Assembly: GCF_040183065.1 (NCBI RefSeq)
Contig: NC_091120.1
Span: forward strand, 175,588,488-175,652,487
Reading direction: 5' to 3'
DNA from: Periplaneta americana
Lineage: Eukaryota > Arthropoda > Insecta > Blattodea > Blattidae
Length of the DNA: 64,000 bases
In this document: piece after piece, positions 12,772 to 25,098 of the stretch
Layout: every line of letters begins with the position of its first letter
Numbering within the stretch: the first letter of the stretch is position 1
Program-made: the position numbers and the translations under genes
The notes under the pieces: model-generated
What the model saw: only the letters and a program-made list of their open reading frames with translations
Database searches by the model: none
What the model was told of the DNA's origin: nothing

Positions 12772-12998
12772 TTATGTTTAATTAATAAAAATTTGTTTGA
12801 GAAATTTTTTCCATTTTAGGCTCAGAATTTATCAATACCACCTAATTTTTTATCAGCAATGGAAGAAGTCTATTTTGAGTAAGTCACCAGTTGGCCAAGT
12901 ATTTATCATAACTTCGGAGACACTAAAACCTTTGCCAAAAACTTCTTGCTGCATAGATTCCCTATTCAAATGTAGATAAGTATGTTTGCGCAACAAAC

Positions 12999-13262
12999 CT
13001 GTTGATTCCCGATTTACCACACAAATCGTCTGTAGCTACATTTAGATTGGCAACAGGCCATGACTGTTTGGCCAAGCATCTGCATAGAATTGGAATATAT
13101 CAGTCTTTAACTGCCCATTGTGCAACTCAAATCAAGAAATGGATTCAGAACGCCTCAAAATCTGTGCTTCAGTGGCTGACCATGACAGTATCTTTGAAAA
13201 ATATTGGAGTGCAAGAGGTCAAATGACTTTATTATCAAACGCCTGGCATTAGAAAACAACAA
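12999..13262 (+). mobile_element. LINE 3' fragment, same family as 1-744
   Basis: Nearly identical to 494-762: PDLPHKSSVATFRLATGHDC, HRIGIYQS, then a one-base deletion in the CPLC knuckle shifts the frame. The same stop and AAC-repeat tail follow (13251-13270). 5'-truncated. Confidence 0.85.
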
Positions 13263-13586
13263 CAACACAACAAAACTGACCTTACTCCCACAGAAGCACA
13301 AGAAAAGAAAAAAAAAAATCTTTAATTGGATCAAGTCAGTGGACTTAGTTGTTTTTAACAGTTGTAACAAATCCGTACATTTCCTGCTTTCCCTTTCACT
13401 TTAATGAAGCTGGGCTGAATCTTCAAACATTATGTGTTCTTCATTTAGTCAGCAATATACTGGGTGGATGAGACAAAATGCCATTGTTCAACTGAAGATG
13501 TAGCAGCTTCCACATGTGTTAGTGATAGCCCGTCTTGTGCCAAACTATGATCGTAATTTCCAGCAAGATAAACTCAAATAAAAAAA

Positions 13587-13690
13587 ATCTTACCTATTGT
13601 TGTAAATGCTGGAAATGATGACCTTGTGCATTCAAGCATGCTTCACATCTCTTCAGCACATTCCCGGACACTTTATATAGTTCATTTTGA
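13587..13690 (-). pseudogene. possible transposase C-terminus
   Basis: On - the frame reads GNVLKRCEACLNAQGHHFQH then LQQ and a stop, like the C-terminal ...RRxxxCIxxxGGHFEHL of DDE_3 insect transposases. Only about 30 residues are legible, so this is tentative. Confidence 0.35.
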
Positions 13691-14176
13691 CTATGTTCTG
13701 TATCTCTTGTTTGTTTTCTTTATCCTAGCCACATAATCTGGGAGCAAAAGCACTTCAAGGAATTTGTACAGTTTAAACTTCAGCAATTCAGTGGCGTTTG
13801 AACTGAGGTTTTAGACATCCTTACCTGTTGAGTTAATCAGCACAAAGATTTTCGAGAGCTTTGTTCTAATCGAAAAATATTTGTCTAATTTTTCCTTCAT
13901 AAGACCCATTTGCCCATATGAGGCTTCTTATTTTGAACTGAGCTTGTCTCGTTAAGTTTTTTTTTATGAGTCAGTATATTGTTGTCTTATCCGGCACAAG
14001 AAAAGGGTGGGGGAATTGACGACGGAGTTCTTAGAGACACTTTCTCCATGTAAATTTTTTTCGTGAAGTTTTGGAAATAAAAATGCGTTGTTCTTCAACC
14101 AAGGAGCAGAAGTGGGATATATTACGAGGGCAAACAGAGTCATTAATCCAGAGAGCATGTAGAGACTTGCAGCCGA

Positions 14177-14596
14177 CTATAGTCCCGTCGCTCTAATTTC
14201 CGGCAGCCAATCACATTGCAGGTCAGCTACATTTAAACGTGTGCGTCTCGTGATTCGCTGATGAAGATGTAAAGCACTTCCTAAGGCTGGATAAATACTT
14301 AATATATAATCGCCCGCCATTTTGGCTCTTTTATTGGCATTCGCAGAAAGCACACGAGGACGTTATTTGCCACTCAATTGTTTGCTGAATTACAGTGCGT
14401 TTGATTTATTATCATAGGAGCTACGGACATGATAATATTTAACAGTGTGGCAAATAGATCCCTCGTCTGTAGCTCGGCAACGAAAGAACAAAAATGGCGA
14501 ACGATATTACCTACCTAGACTTTATAGAGCCTTGACTTCCTAAGACGTAAGCAAAGAGGAGGAGTCATGCCGGGAATAACAGTGTCGCGACTATAG
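14177..14596. mobile_element. MITE of about 420 bp (copy 1)
   Basis: Ends CTATAGTCCCGTCGCTCTAA and (complement) CTATAGTCGCGACACTGTTA, continuing TTTCCGGC/TTCCCGGC, are imperfect inverted repeats. A second copy lies at about 52675-53095 in the same orientation and is alignable throughout (ATAATCGCCCGCCATTTTGG is shared). GACTATAG flanks both sides here but may be part of the TIR. No coding potential; superfamily unknown. Confidence 0.7.
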
Positions 14597-15036
14597 TTTC
14601 CTTGATTCAGGATGGCGTTATGTTTCGTCTACTCTGTGTATAAACACAATCTAAACTCCTCTTGATTCCAGTGGATGCGTTTCTTTAAAATTTCCATTCT
14701 ATTTGACTGTCTCTACTTCATATACGTCAAAATGACAATTTAAAGCTGTATACTTTTGTGCTTTTATTACTTCAAAAGTAAGCTCATCATTGAGCAAGAT
14801 TACTGTTGAAAATTGTTTTCTCTTTTCAGTCACAATATTTCTTAATTGCAATTTATTTAAATGACTAGACATTCCATGACTGTTTTGGCTGCTAAGTGGA
14901 CATTATTTTTATTTCCTTAAAGACAAGATAGTGTGTGAGTGATGTAGTTGACACGTTTAATGACGCTTAAGTAAAACCACATGCGTACATTGAGTTACTG
15001 AATTTGTTGGTGTTCTCTCCTGTTAACCTGCTGCAG

Positions 15037-15102
15037 AGGCCCGCAAAACCAGGGCCACCTGCGACTATTCCAGCTCGGACTGGCCCAAGCCCGCCCGAGC
15101 AG
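15037..15102 (+). CDS. ARID2: probable ARID2 exon (proline-rich linker)
   Basis: A GC-rich 66-base island in AT-rich DNA lies between a good acceptor (CCTGTTAACCTGCTGCAG) and a good donor (GAGCAG/GTAAGC). In phase 0 it encodes 22 residues, RPAKPGPPATIPARTGPSPP then EQ. Its phase joins directly to the exon at 21855 (GAT GAC AAT...). In vertebrate ARID2 a poorly conserved linker rich in small residues separates the C2H2 fingers from the conserved C-terminus, so position and composition fit. The conserved ALMALRRGSRN-type segment that precedes the C-terminus in vertebrates was not found between the two exons; it may be absent, in an exon I missed, or skipped. Assignment to ARID2 is by context. 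Confidence 0.5.
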
Positions 15103-15495
15103 GTAAGCAATGGGCACGTTTGGAAGAAACATTTAACATTATTTTGTAGCATTTGTATCTTTTGACTAGTAATTTTTGGCACGTACCACGCATGCTTGAG
15201 CCACCCATTTCACGCATCCAACTTATCCTAAGAGTTGTGGACACATTATCACCCATATCAATAGGCTTAAATTATGTTTGTTGAAATTAATATCTAGTAC
15301 TTAACCAGCAAACATTGCAGTATTTAATCAAACTGCTTTTCAATTGAAAGTCTCGCACTTGTGGATTAATTTGTATTAATTAATGTTTTGCATGTATCTT
15401 TTTCTGAAACTTTGATATTATTCTGAATTACAAAAAATAAATAAAAATGAAAAACTTGGTTTTTCAATTTCGTTACTTATTGTGATGATCAAGTA

Positions 15496-15537
<42 letters not shown>

Positions 15538-16466
15538 TATCACCTTTACTTTTTAACTTCGCTCTAGAATATGCCATTAGGAAAGTTCAGGATAACAGGC
15601 AGGGTTTGGAATTGAACGGGTTACATCAGCTTCTTGTCTATGCGGATGACATGAATATGTTAGGAGAAAATACACAAATGATTAGGGAAAACACGGAAAT
15701 TTTACTTGAAGCAAGTAGAGCGATCGGTTTGGAAGTAAATCCCGAAAAGACATAGTATATGATTATGTCTCGTGACCAGAATATTGTACGAAATGGAAAT
15801 ATAAAAATTGGAGATTTATCCTTCGAAGAGGTGGAAAAATTCAAATATCTTGGAGCAACAGTAACAAATATAAATGACACTCGGGAGGAAATTAAACGCA
15901 GAATAAATATGAGAAATGCGTGTTATTATTCGGTTGAGAAGCTCTTATCATCCAGTCTGCTGTCCAAAAATCTGAAAGTTAGAATTTATAAAACAGTTAT
16001 ATTACCGGTTCTTCTGTATGGTTGTGAAACTTGGACTCTCACTCTGAGAGAGGAACATTGGTTCAGGATGTTTGAGAATAAGGTGCTTAGGAAAATATTT
16101 GGGGCTAAGCGGGATGAAGTTACAGGAGAATGGAGAAAGTTACACAACACAGAACTGCACGCATTGTATTCTTCACCTGACATAATTAGGAACATTAAAT
16201 CCAGACGTTTGAGATGGGCAGGGCATGTAGCACGTATGGGCGAATCCAGAAATGCATATAGAGTGTTAGTTGGGAGACCGGAGGGAAAAAGACCTTTAGG
16301 GAGGCCGAGACGTAGATGGGAGGATAATATTAAAATGGATTTGAGGGAGGTGGGGTATAATGATAGAGACTGGCTTAATCTTGCACAGGATAGGGACCGA
16401 TGGCGGGCTTATGTGAGGGCGGCAATGAACCTTCGGGTTCCTTAAAAGCCATTTGTAAGTAAGTAA

Positions 16467-16504
<38 letters not shown>
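15496..16504 (+). repeat. AAT microsatellite on both sides of LINE copy B
   Basis: AAT triplets run at 15496-15535 and again at 16469-16504. The LINE fragment 15537-16468 lies between them, so the array was probably split by, or expanded around, the insertion. Confidence 0.8.
15537..16468 (+). mobile_element. RTE-like LINE 3' part (copy B), 228-aa open frame
   Basis: 5'-truncated inside the reverse transcriptase: [28 protein letters not shown], then an in-frame TAG at 15752. From 15759 to 16445 the C-terminal half is open: FEEVEKFKYLGATVTNI, VILPVLLYGCETWTL, RRLRWAGHVARMGESRNAYR and RPLGRPRRRWEDNIKMDL, ending NLRVP. The stop lies in CCTTAAAAGCCA and is followed by GTAA repeats (16456-16468). 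This is the best-preserved 3' half of the family and a good reference for the other copies. It sits in the intron between the two upstream ARID2 exons. Confidence 0.9.
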
Positions 16505-18589
16505 CAGGGAAAGGATTTCTATACATATAGGCTACATATATAGTTATGAAGCTAAATCATTTATGTTTTATATTATCTTTGTTTATCACGATGTGTAGAG
16601 TTGAAAAGTGCTGTTTTTATTTTCCATATTTTAAAACATTAAAATATATATTATAGTTTATGTCAACTGACACTGAAGTATTATTTCATTGTCTGTGTCA
16701 GTGTAAAAGGACATTACTCAAAGGTTCCTAGTGCAAAAACATACTTCAACCAGGAAACATCAGACTAGCAAAGAAAGAAGTTAATTTTAACAAAGTTTTG
16801 CATTAGATCATTGATCATTGTATATGATTAAAAAATAGCTTAGACCTGTTTTAAAATATTTTATTGAGGAAGAGGGGGAAACATTTTGATGATCAGGTAT
16901 CCAATTCTTGTTCTTGCCCCAGAGGTTTGTTCCGGTGTAACTAAATCATTAGGAGACGTCTGGATGTCACAAACTTCCATAATGAAATTTGTATTTTTAA
17001 ATATTCAGTTACTGTAAGATTGTCTGAAATGCATATATTTTAGCGTGAAATGTGTATTCAAATCAAACGTGAACAATTAGAACTAAAAGAAACCTTAAAA
17101 TCAGGTGCTTGGAAATCAAACTGATGCCCAAATTTTGAAGGAAAAAAAAGAATAGATGCTAAAATTTTCAACATTTTTTTAAATCGTTTCTGCATTTGTA
17201 CACGTCAATACTTCATTGAAAAATTAATTGAAAGCTTAAAGGCAAGTACATATTGTTTGTTACCACTAACTACATCACTTGTTCATAAGTTTGTGAATTA
17301 GCAAAGGTTGCTGCATGTTTTCAGATTTTTCTTAGTTATATGTAAACTCGTTCATAAAATGAATACTTTGTATTAGTTTGTTATAATGTAAGAAACTGGA
17401 AGATAGTTTATTCATTAGAAAGTTACAGTTTTATTCTATTGTATGTGTGTGGTTTTACTGAAGCACTCTCACCATGAAGTTGTTCTCTAAGCATATAAGA
17501 GCCCGCTGTGATTGTTTTACTGAAAAATGCAGTGTGTATTTTTATAACCTTACAGTGTGATCTTTTGTTTTCGTGGTCATAAGCATGATTCATGAAACGC
17601 ATGATATTTATTTTGCACTTTGTTCCTATTTGATGTCGATAATCTTATGGCTGAGGCATGTTCTCCAGGAAAATATGTCCCCCCCCCCCCCAAAAAAAAA
17701 TAAATGAAACTAGGGAAACGATGTCTGTCTAGAATGCATTTGGTGAATTAATTACTCGTTCCATGATGAATGTTAAAGAATTGCCTGTTAATTGCTTGCG
17801 TTTTCCTACACTACAGAAATTTCTTAAACTCCTGTTGTGTCAGTCATCTTATCTTTATTATAAAGTGCTGTATAGTTTGCTTGTATAATTTTCACAGCTT
17901 TGTCAACTCTTGATAGTCCCTTCTCATTCCTCCTTTATCACGAGGCTTCTCTTTAAAACTCAAGTAGAAAGAGCTCAGATGCCCGCAAACACAAAATAGT
18001 TGCATGGCCATAAGATTGTCACCAGTCATCAAAATACTAAATAGTTTTTTTAATAATAATAGTGCTAGTAATGTGTGAATTGATTTTACACTTTTTTTTT
18101 TCCTAATATAGTGCTATCCTTCATTTTTCTCATCTGCAATATGTCTTAAGAGTATTTTCGCTTTAGAAATAGTTTTATAGACGTTATTCAAATTACAGAG
18201 ATAATATCAATAAAGGATATTTGGTATGAAAAACTGGAAGCTATCAATTAAGTTGTGGAAATAGTAACAGTATGCAACTCTCATTTTATTGATAAGAAGA
18301 CAGTTAAGTTAAATAATGCTAAGCAGTCTTACAACTGCCATGACCACTTATACATTCTACAAGAGAAAATTATTTTGATTGAATGAAATATTGAAACTAA
18401 GAATTATTAATTTAACTCAGTTATACAAAATATTTAAAATACTTTAATATGTCTTAATTTTTTTAGCGAATCTGAAGCTGTGTATAATTTATATACTTTC
18501 AATAAGGCACCGTTCATTGTATAATGTTATAAACTGACTAAATTTTAGCTTATAATTCATCATGGTTGATTATTTTCCAGTAAGTCAAA
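16505..18589. other. ARID2 intron sequence, no feature recognised
   Basis: AT-rich intronic DNA with one C-run/A-run at about 17680-17700. I looked for an exon encoding the ALMALRRGSRN-type segment of ARID2 and did not find one. Confidence 0.4.
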
Positions 18590-18815
18590 ATATTAATTTA
18601 AATGTAATTTATTTGTGGGTTTCAGTCTAAATGACTTATCTTCTATTAATTAAAAACAAATTTTACAACAGACAGTTTGTTTTTAATATTAAATATTAAT
18701 AATTTAATATTAAAAACAAATTATTGTATGTTGTGAAATTTGTTTTTAATTAATTAAAGATAAGTAATCTAGACTGAAACACCCACAAATAAATTACTTT
18801 TAAATTAAATTGACT
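18590..18815. repeat. foldback element of about 220 bp
   Basis: AATTTATTTGTGGGTTTCAG at about 18605 returns inverted near 18775-18800, and TTAATTAAAAACAAATTT returns inverted near 18740-18765. The centre (TTTAATATTAAATATTAATA) is itself palindromic. It could form one long hairpin. Non-coding. Confidence 0.7.
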
Positions 18816-19781
18816 AAACTTTGTTAGAGAACACTCATTAAGTTCAAGGATTCCTATAGTTTTAGGAAAAATTGTTCACATTGCTTAATTTTTCTGTCAA
18901 TTTATACTCATCGTCGGCCCTATTTAGGTAGTGCTTCGGCCATTGGGCCCGAAAAAAAAATTTGCACCCCCCCCCCCCCACGAATTAACTTATGCAAATC
19001 TTAGACATTTAGCAGTCAAACTGTAAGAAAGTGGCATGTAACAACAATTTAACATATCATTATGCTGCTATGTAAAGAAAGCATCTGTGAAATAGGAAAA
19101 TATCGCAAGATAAATGCATTAAAGTATGAGTGATTAACTTTTAAAATCAGAGTAGGAAGTGTTGTCAATAACATGATTCGAATAAAAATCTACTTCCTTC
19201 TACCTAAAATGTCCCTCTTGCAAATAAAATTCCTGCTACCATTACTACTCTGTTTTTACACATCAGGAAATTTATTTTCGGTTTCATTTTCTTTCCTTTT
19301 TTCTCAGAATTTTACTGCCCCTACGAATTTCTTGCCCTGAGCCCAGGCTCATCTGGCCCATGTGTAAATACTGGCCTCATCGCATAAACATATTTTTATA
19401 AGTACAAACATTTGTGAAAAAATTATGAATATGTAGGTCTTTATATTAAGATGTAGTTTTATTTACATTATGTAAAAGACTTGTTCAGTAACTTCAGTCG
19501 TCAGGCATTTCTGAATAAATTTAAAACTTTTTGCCACTCGCAATATTACGAGAAAAAATGTTTTAGTGTTTATAAATAAAATTGTGACTTATGCATTTAC
19601 CACATTGTGCCCAAACAGATAGCCTATGTTGAAATTTTCAGGTGGATGAAAACTGTTAAATTGTTCAAAGTGAAAAATGGGTTTTAGAATTTTGGTTTTG
19701 TCTGAATTAACACCATAGAGATTATCAGATCTCATTTAACTTATATCCATGTGCTCCCATTTGTAAAGGATATGTAGAATA

Positions 19782-20688
19782 CATGGGTTGGATAAAAAGT
19801 AATGGCAACAGTTCGATATTTCTGACATGGCTTTATTCACAGGGGTACAACATTTACGTACCTTCTATATAGTCGCCTCCCTTATTTATTACCTTTTGCC
19901 AAATGTTTGGAAGGCGTCGTACACCATCAGCGCATCCATCTTTGTTGATGTTCCGTATTGACCGCCCTAAAGCATGGATAAGTTCATCTCTGGTATTGTA
20001 CCAGGTCCCTCGCAGTGGTTTTTTCACTTCGGTGAAAAGATCGTAATCGCATGGATCATATCGGGTGAGTATGGTGGATGTTCCAGTAGTCCGCATTTTC
20101 CGTCTGCCTTGGAGGTACAGCGTGGTGCAGTATTACCCCATCAATGTCATACGCCACAATGAACATCTCCTTCACAGCACTTTGTGTAGGACGCACTTTC
20201 TTTGGACGAGGAGAACTGGGATGCTTTCATTCATTTGATTGGCGTTTCAAGTTTGGTTCATACGAGTGAGTCCAGGTTTCGTCCATAGCGACGATTCGTC
20301 CAAGAAAGTCGTCACCTTCCCTTTGGTACCGGTGCAACAACGCCTTCCTGGAATGCTTTAACCCATCGTGCAACTGTGTGATATGGCAATGCTGCATCGC
20401 CACATGCTTCACGCAGTCCCTGAAAACATTCTTGTGCACTATGACCTCGTGCCATTTCAGTTTTGATCCAGGAACGTTGCTCTAGTTTTGTAAGATAGTC
20501 TTAGGGCGCTCGCACTATCCCTATGTAAGTGAACGTTCTACACACTGCAGTAGATTGATGGAGTACTGTCGCCGCTGGCTGCACTAACTCATCTAACAGT
20601 CCTTGTTTATGTCCACACAGCTGGCAGCTCTCGAACGCACCATCGTCACGTGACAGCAGTGTTGCCATTACTTTTTATCCAACCTATG
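19782..20688 (-). mobile_element. mariner element, decayed, with both TIRs
   Basis: TIRs CATGGGTTGGATAAAAAGTA (left) and CATAGGTTGGATAAAAAGTA (right, complement), followed by ATGGCAACA, abut TA on both sides. On - the interior encodes a mariner transposase in pieces: HCHITQLHDGLKHSRKALLH, GRIVAMDETWTHSYEPNLKR (first catalytic Asp in MDETW), and after a gap RYDPCDYDLFTEVKKPLRGT (normally PYSPDLxPCDYxLF) with NIWQKVINKGGDYIEG at the C-terminus. The N-terminal HTH is lost and the third-Asp motif is altered, so it is inactive. Confidence 0.88.
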
Positions 20689-20690
20689 TA

Positions 20691-21854
20691 TAATATGTTT
20701 ACCACAAAGAGACATTCTTAAATAGACAATACATTAATCACAAACAGGCTTTCCTGCTTAGAAGGTAATCACAAACAGGAGTTTCTGTAAAATATTAAGA
20801 TAAGTATTGCAAAGGTTGTCCGAAATATCTATATGGCCCAAATATGTTACTCTCTTCTGCTGTATCCCTATTTTCTACTTGTAGGAATTTTATGCATTTA
20901 ACTGTCACTTTTTTTATAGTGGTAACTGATTCTGAAGGATTTCAGCAACAATCCGTCAACACTCATTTCATAGAAAATAATATTAATTTATACCTATCCC
21001 ATTAATCCATTTTATAATATGCGAGTATTGGTGAGATTCTTATATTCACTAGCTTAAAGAAAAATTTGCAAATAAAAAATACATCATTTCCCACTCTGTA
21101 CTTAGCCCTACATGTGGGGATGTATTGTTGATCGTTATTAATTAATATTTCTTCAAACAATAATGAACACATTGTTTTTGACACATGAAATTATCATTTT
21201 GAAAATTCAAAAGAAATAAAAGGTTTCTGACAAATGGCTGTATTCAGCAGAATCATGCAATTTAAAGAAAATAATTTATAATATAAGCATTTTCAGTGCT
21301 TGAAAGATTAGAATGATAAACTGATAAACAGAAAAAAGTATTTTCATAAACTATGGTTTGATTGTAGTGTTTGCTATTTATTAACGTTAGAATAACACAG
21401 GAACGGAAGTAAAATGCAGGAAAAATTCTGCATGTTAGGCCTACAATATTATATGTTACACATTATTTTCAATTTACATATTTGTTATAGTAAGATAAAT
21501 TCACCATTTGTGTTCCACTACATAATTCGTCAAATAATTATATGATGTAAACTAAAGGAATTATTTTCCATGTCTTTATTGGTATATTCATGATTATTTT
21601 CAATTGGTCTGATCGCCCTAAATACTGATTATGCTGCATTTACATTATAGTTTGTTTTTATTCATGGCATCTGGAAATATTCATAACTAGTGAATGTTAA
21701 ATGTTGTTAACATATTTCGTACATAACAATTATTATTGTTTTGTATGTTGTTTATAAGGAGCATTCAGAAATTTAGTTTAGATTTATTTCATGTTATTTC
21801 GAAGTTGTAATTTTTATGCGTGAAGGAACTAAAAATGAAAATATAATTTTTCAG
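20691..21854. other. ARID2 intron sequence, no feature recognised
   Basis: AT-rich intronic DNA leading to the acceptor at 21853-21854. No repeat or ORF of note. Confidence 0.4.
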
Positions 21855-21946
21855 GATGACAATGAGGGTCCTGTCACAAAGAGCATCCGACTGACATCGT
21901 CTCTTATTCTCCGTAACCTAGTCATCTATTCTACAAATGGAAAAAG
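21855..21946 (+). CDS. ARID2: ARID2 (Bap170), penultimate exon
   Basis: Flanked by TTTTTCAG and GTAAGA. Encodes DDNEGPVTKSIRLTSSLILR then NLVIYSTNGK plus the first two bases of an Arg codon completed at 25774. This closely matches the conserved C-terminus of ARID2/BAF200 (vertebrate form DExEGPITKxIRLTAALILK-N), the ARID- and zinc-finger-bearing subunit specific to the PBAF SWI/SNF remodelling complex in the nucleus. The matching helices lie at the extreme end of the protein. Upstream exons encoding the ARID, armadillo-like and zinc-finger parts are not in the window apart from the probable linker exon at 15037. Identification rests on recalled similarity; splice phase (2, then 1 base) agrees. 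Confidence 0.85.
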
Positions 21947-22675
21947 GTAAGATGATGGTAGCTTGTGACTTTTCTTTCTCTAATTTAGCCATAGCTCTGT
22001 GATTTATAATGGCACCGTATCATAGGGAAGGCTTTCTTCGAAGTAGTGCCTTGCATTTCCTCCCATTCACATTTAACCATTGTTCCCTTGTTGACATATA
22101 ATTGTCATCTTATTGAATCTAAGTAAAAGCAGTCTGTGTAATTTAGTAAAGTTGATAAATGACTAATCTCTTACCTCATCATTATTCTCGTTATCTTGTC
22201 TTGTTGTTGTGATACAAATTGTTAGAACTGCCTTGTGAGGTAGTAACTTGAGGTGTGAAATTATTGCATTATTTATTTGAAGAAATAGTGTTTATGAATA
22301 TTAGCTAAAACCTGTTATGCAATTTTATGTATTTGAGATGAGTAAATGGAAAAAAAACATATTAGTGGCAATAGACATACCTAATCATTGTTAGGATGTT
22401 AGTTCAGTTGTTACAAAAAAAAAAAACCATGAAACTGCGAGGGAAAAAAAAGGTCACAGTTATATGTAGAAGACGATCCATTTTCCCATAGCATTTGAAT
22501 TAACAAACGTGAATTTCTTAGTCAAAAACAAAAAATGGCATGATTAAATTCAATGTCAATCGTCAGTTACTGTAATTTGAAACTCAACAATTGAAATATT
22601 AGAAACAGTTGGTGTTTCCCTTCATCCCTGTCCAGGAACGACATCCATATCCATGTCAGAGGATTACCAGACATA

Positions 22676-23346
22676 AGGTCCATGATTAAAATGTCCATAC
22701 TCCATAATGTCCATAAAAATGTTCACCAGAATGTGGACAGAATGTCCATGAGAAGTCTGTAGCATAAATATGTTTATGAGGTTAATAGTTCAACAGTAAA
22801 TTTCGTATTAGTTGTTCATGGTAACTGTGGTAATTGTAAATTAAAAGTGAAATAGAAAGGGAGCCTGAAGTGATAACTTCCCAAAATGGTAAACCTCTTT
22901 TTGCTTTTAAAGGATTTCTATATCAGCATCATGACTACAATAAGAACAGAACTAAAATTTATTGGCGGGTGTAAAGAACGGCGAATTTGTAATTTTGTAA
23001 AGTGTGGACACAAATATTATAAGCAAGAGGAGGCCATATACGTAAATAAGAGAGCCAGTGAATAAAACATATTTGAATAGTCAGTGACAAATCCTCAGGA
23101 TGATCAGTAATTACCAAACTTATAAGGAAAGTGATGAAATTCTCATATACCTGAAAAGCCTGAAAAGTGGGGCTGCTCTTCAAGTAGCAGAGGTACAATA
23201 AAGTAATGTACATAATAAATTTTGAGAAATATAATTTTGGTTCTGGACATTTTGTCGTTTAGACATTTACCTCATGAATGTTTTGACGTCAAGGCCATTT
23301 TAGTTTTGTGGACATTTTGTCACATGGACATTTTGACATGTGAACA
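22676..23346. repeat. element with opposed clusters of an ATGTCCA motif
   Basis: ATGTCCAT recurs three times at 22690-22759 with related AATGTGGACAG. Its complement TGGACATTTTG recurs three times at 23243-23338. The two clusters are inverted to each other and about 0.5 kb apart. This is the layout of a non-autonomous element with repeated subterminal motifs, but I see no clean TIR or target duplication. Confidence 0.5.
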
Positions 23347-23928
23347 ATTTATGGTGGAAGCTGTCAGAGAGCATCAGAATTATACTCTGTACTCCACATG
23401 TTTTGTAGCAGACGAAGGCAAAGCTTAATATTGCACATAAATGGTTTAAGGTATGCCAGACCACAAAAACGAAGTTCCTAGTTGTTCTCTGAAGAATGAA
23501 ACAAATTATGAAAAACTTATTAAAGTTGAAATTAAAAAAAAAAGTACGCATTCTTAGAAATCACTCGTATTTTGCTGAAGTAGTAATTTATAGTGTAAAA
23601 GAGTAAAATTAGATTTTATCCATTGGTGAAAAGTTTAGCACTCAATGCGAAGCTGGGAGTGATAATTTCTACGAGTGCATAAAATCTGTTTATTCTTGCA
23701 TGCTGTACAATATTTTATCCATTATTGGTATCTGAAATTAATTTTAAGTTATAGACCTTTCTTCGTGAAGAAGTTATAAATGAATTAATGTATGGATTTT
23801 ATTGTTACTAATGTGTTGGTTGTCATGATGATTTAAAAAATTTTAATTCACTGCTGTGCGTTAATAGATAGGTATTTATGATAAAGTGGGATAAGAGCAT
23901 TATTAATATACACGTGTGATTTTTTTTT

Positions 23929-23972
23929 TGTGTGTGTGTGTGTGCGTGTGCGTGTGCGTGTGTGTGTGTGTG
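23929..23972 (+). repeat. GT microsatellite
   Basis: GT dinucleotides with some GC interruptions after a T-run. Confidence 0.9.
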
Positions 23973-24095
23973 AAGCAGAAAATTGAAGGTAACTATCTAG
24001 GTAGCAGTTGAAATAATGTATTGTGACGAAAGGATACTTACAACAGCCGAAATGTGATTTATGAGAAAAATTGCTGGTTACTCCCTTCTTGAACA

Positions 24096-24300
24096 TTAAA
24101 GAAATGAGGACATTCTTAAAGAATTAAAAGTAGATTCAATTACTCAGTACATAGAATGATACAGATTGAATTGGAAAGAACATGTTGCCAGGATGCCAAG
24201 ACATCTCGCTATACTCCTAGAGGCCGAAGAAACTTGGGAAGACCAAAAAAGCACTGGATAGAGATTGTAATAGACCCCTAAGTCTAATATGTGAAATGGT
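24096..24300 (+). pseudogene. LINE C-terminal relic (non-RTE-copy family)
   Basis: Pieces of frame read NEDILKELKVDSITQYIE, YRLNWKEHVARMPRHLA and, one frame over, RYTPRGRRNLGRPKKHWIE. RWxxHVxRM...GRRNxGRPKKRW is the common ending of several insect LINE ORF2 proteins. It differs in sequence from the RTE copies described elsewhere in this window. Frameshifted and short. Confidence 0.6.
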
Positions 24301-24314
24301 TATGATGATATATA

Positions 24315-24859
24315 CAGGGCGGAAGTGAAATAGCCTTGCAGATTTCCAGAGCGAATAGCTCATGTTGTCCTGTTGTATGTAATAAAAAATCTGTAATATC
24401 ATATTGGTGGAAAGGTAATCATTTTTTTAAATGTTTTTTCCCAAATGTTTAACAATCTCTTATTGGGTAACTATTGCGAGTAGGATCGTGATTTTTGTCC
24501 ATATCGATAGGAAATCTAATATAGAATAATTTATCTCTCAGGCATATTTCAATAGCGTGAACAGTTTTCGTGTAAATTTAATTTTGAAAACCCCTAAATT
24601 CAAGCCATTGCACGAAGCGAGCGAGTGGCAACGTCTAGGCAGAATGCAGCTTATGTACGGAGACTCACCTAGTTCGTTGACCTCTTACATCTGTATCACG
24701 AGTAGAGTGTATTAGCGACGATGTTGCCGGACTGCCCAAACTTCAAACTTAATTTTCTAATCAACCGTGCATTTAATCACAAAACGTAATATAGGTTTTC
24801 TATTCATTTACGTGTGCCCTATCGTCCATTTCAATCTGCAAGGTTATTTCACTTCCACC

Positions 24860-24862
<3 letters not shown>
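24315..24862. mobile_element. MITE of 548 bp with about 30-bp TIRs
   Basis: CAGGGCGGAAGTGAAATAGC at the left and the complement of CAGGGTGGAAGTGAAATAAC at the right, continuing CTTGCAGATT in both. TA is present on each side. The right TA opens into a long TA array (24863-24918). Non-coding. Confidence 0.8.

Positions 24863-24918
<56 letters not shown>
24863..24918. repeat. TA microsatellite at a MITE boundary
   Basis: Uninterrupted TA repeats starting from the right target TA of the MITE. Confidence 0.9.
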
Positions 24919-24921
<3 letters not shown>

Positions 24922-25098
24922 TTCACAAACATAAAAATAAGATAAGTTAAAGACTGAACAACTCAATAAACATTCTGGTAACATTTTGAGAGTGAAGAAT
25001 CCATCTGTACATGATCAGCTTTTACGAAATCCATTTTATTCTTCTGCATTTAGATCTAAATAGTGAGGATATAATTTATTTTTTGTAGGATATTTGCA

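Noticed and set aside
1..15036. ARID2 zinc-finger and ARID exons upstream
   Set aside because: No splice-flanked segment with C2H2 or ARID pattern was found; presumed to be upstream of the window.
15759..16445. 228-codon ORF as a host gene
   Set aside because: It is the C-terminal half of a LINE reverse transcriptase protein with a LINE tail.
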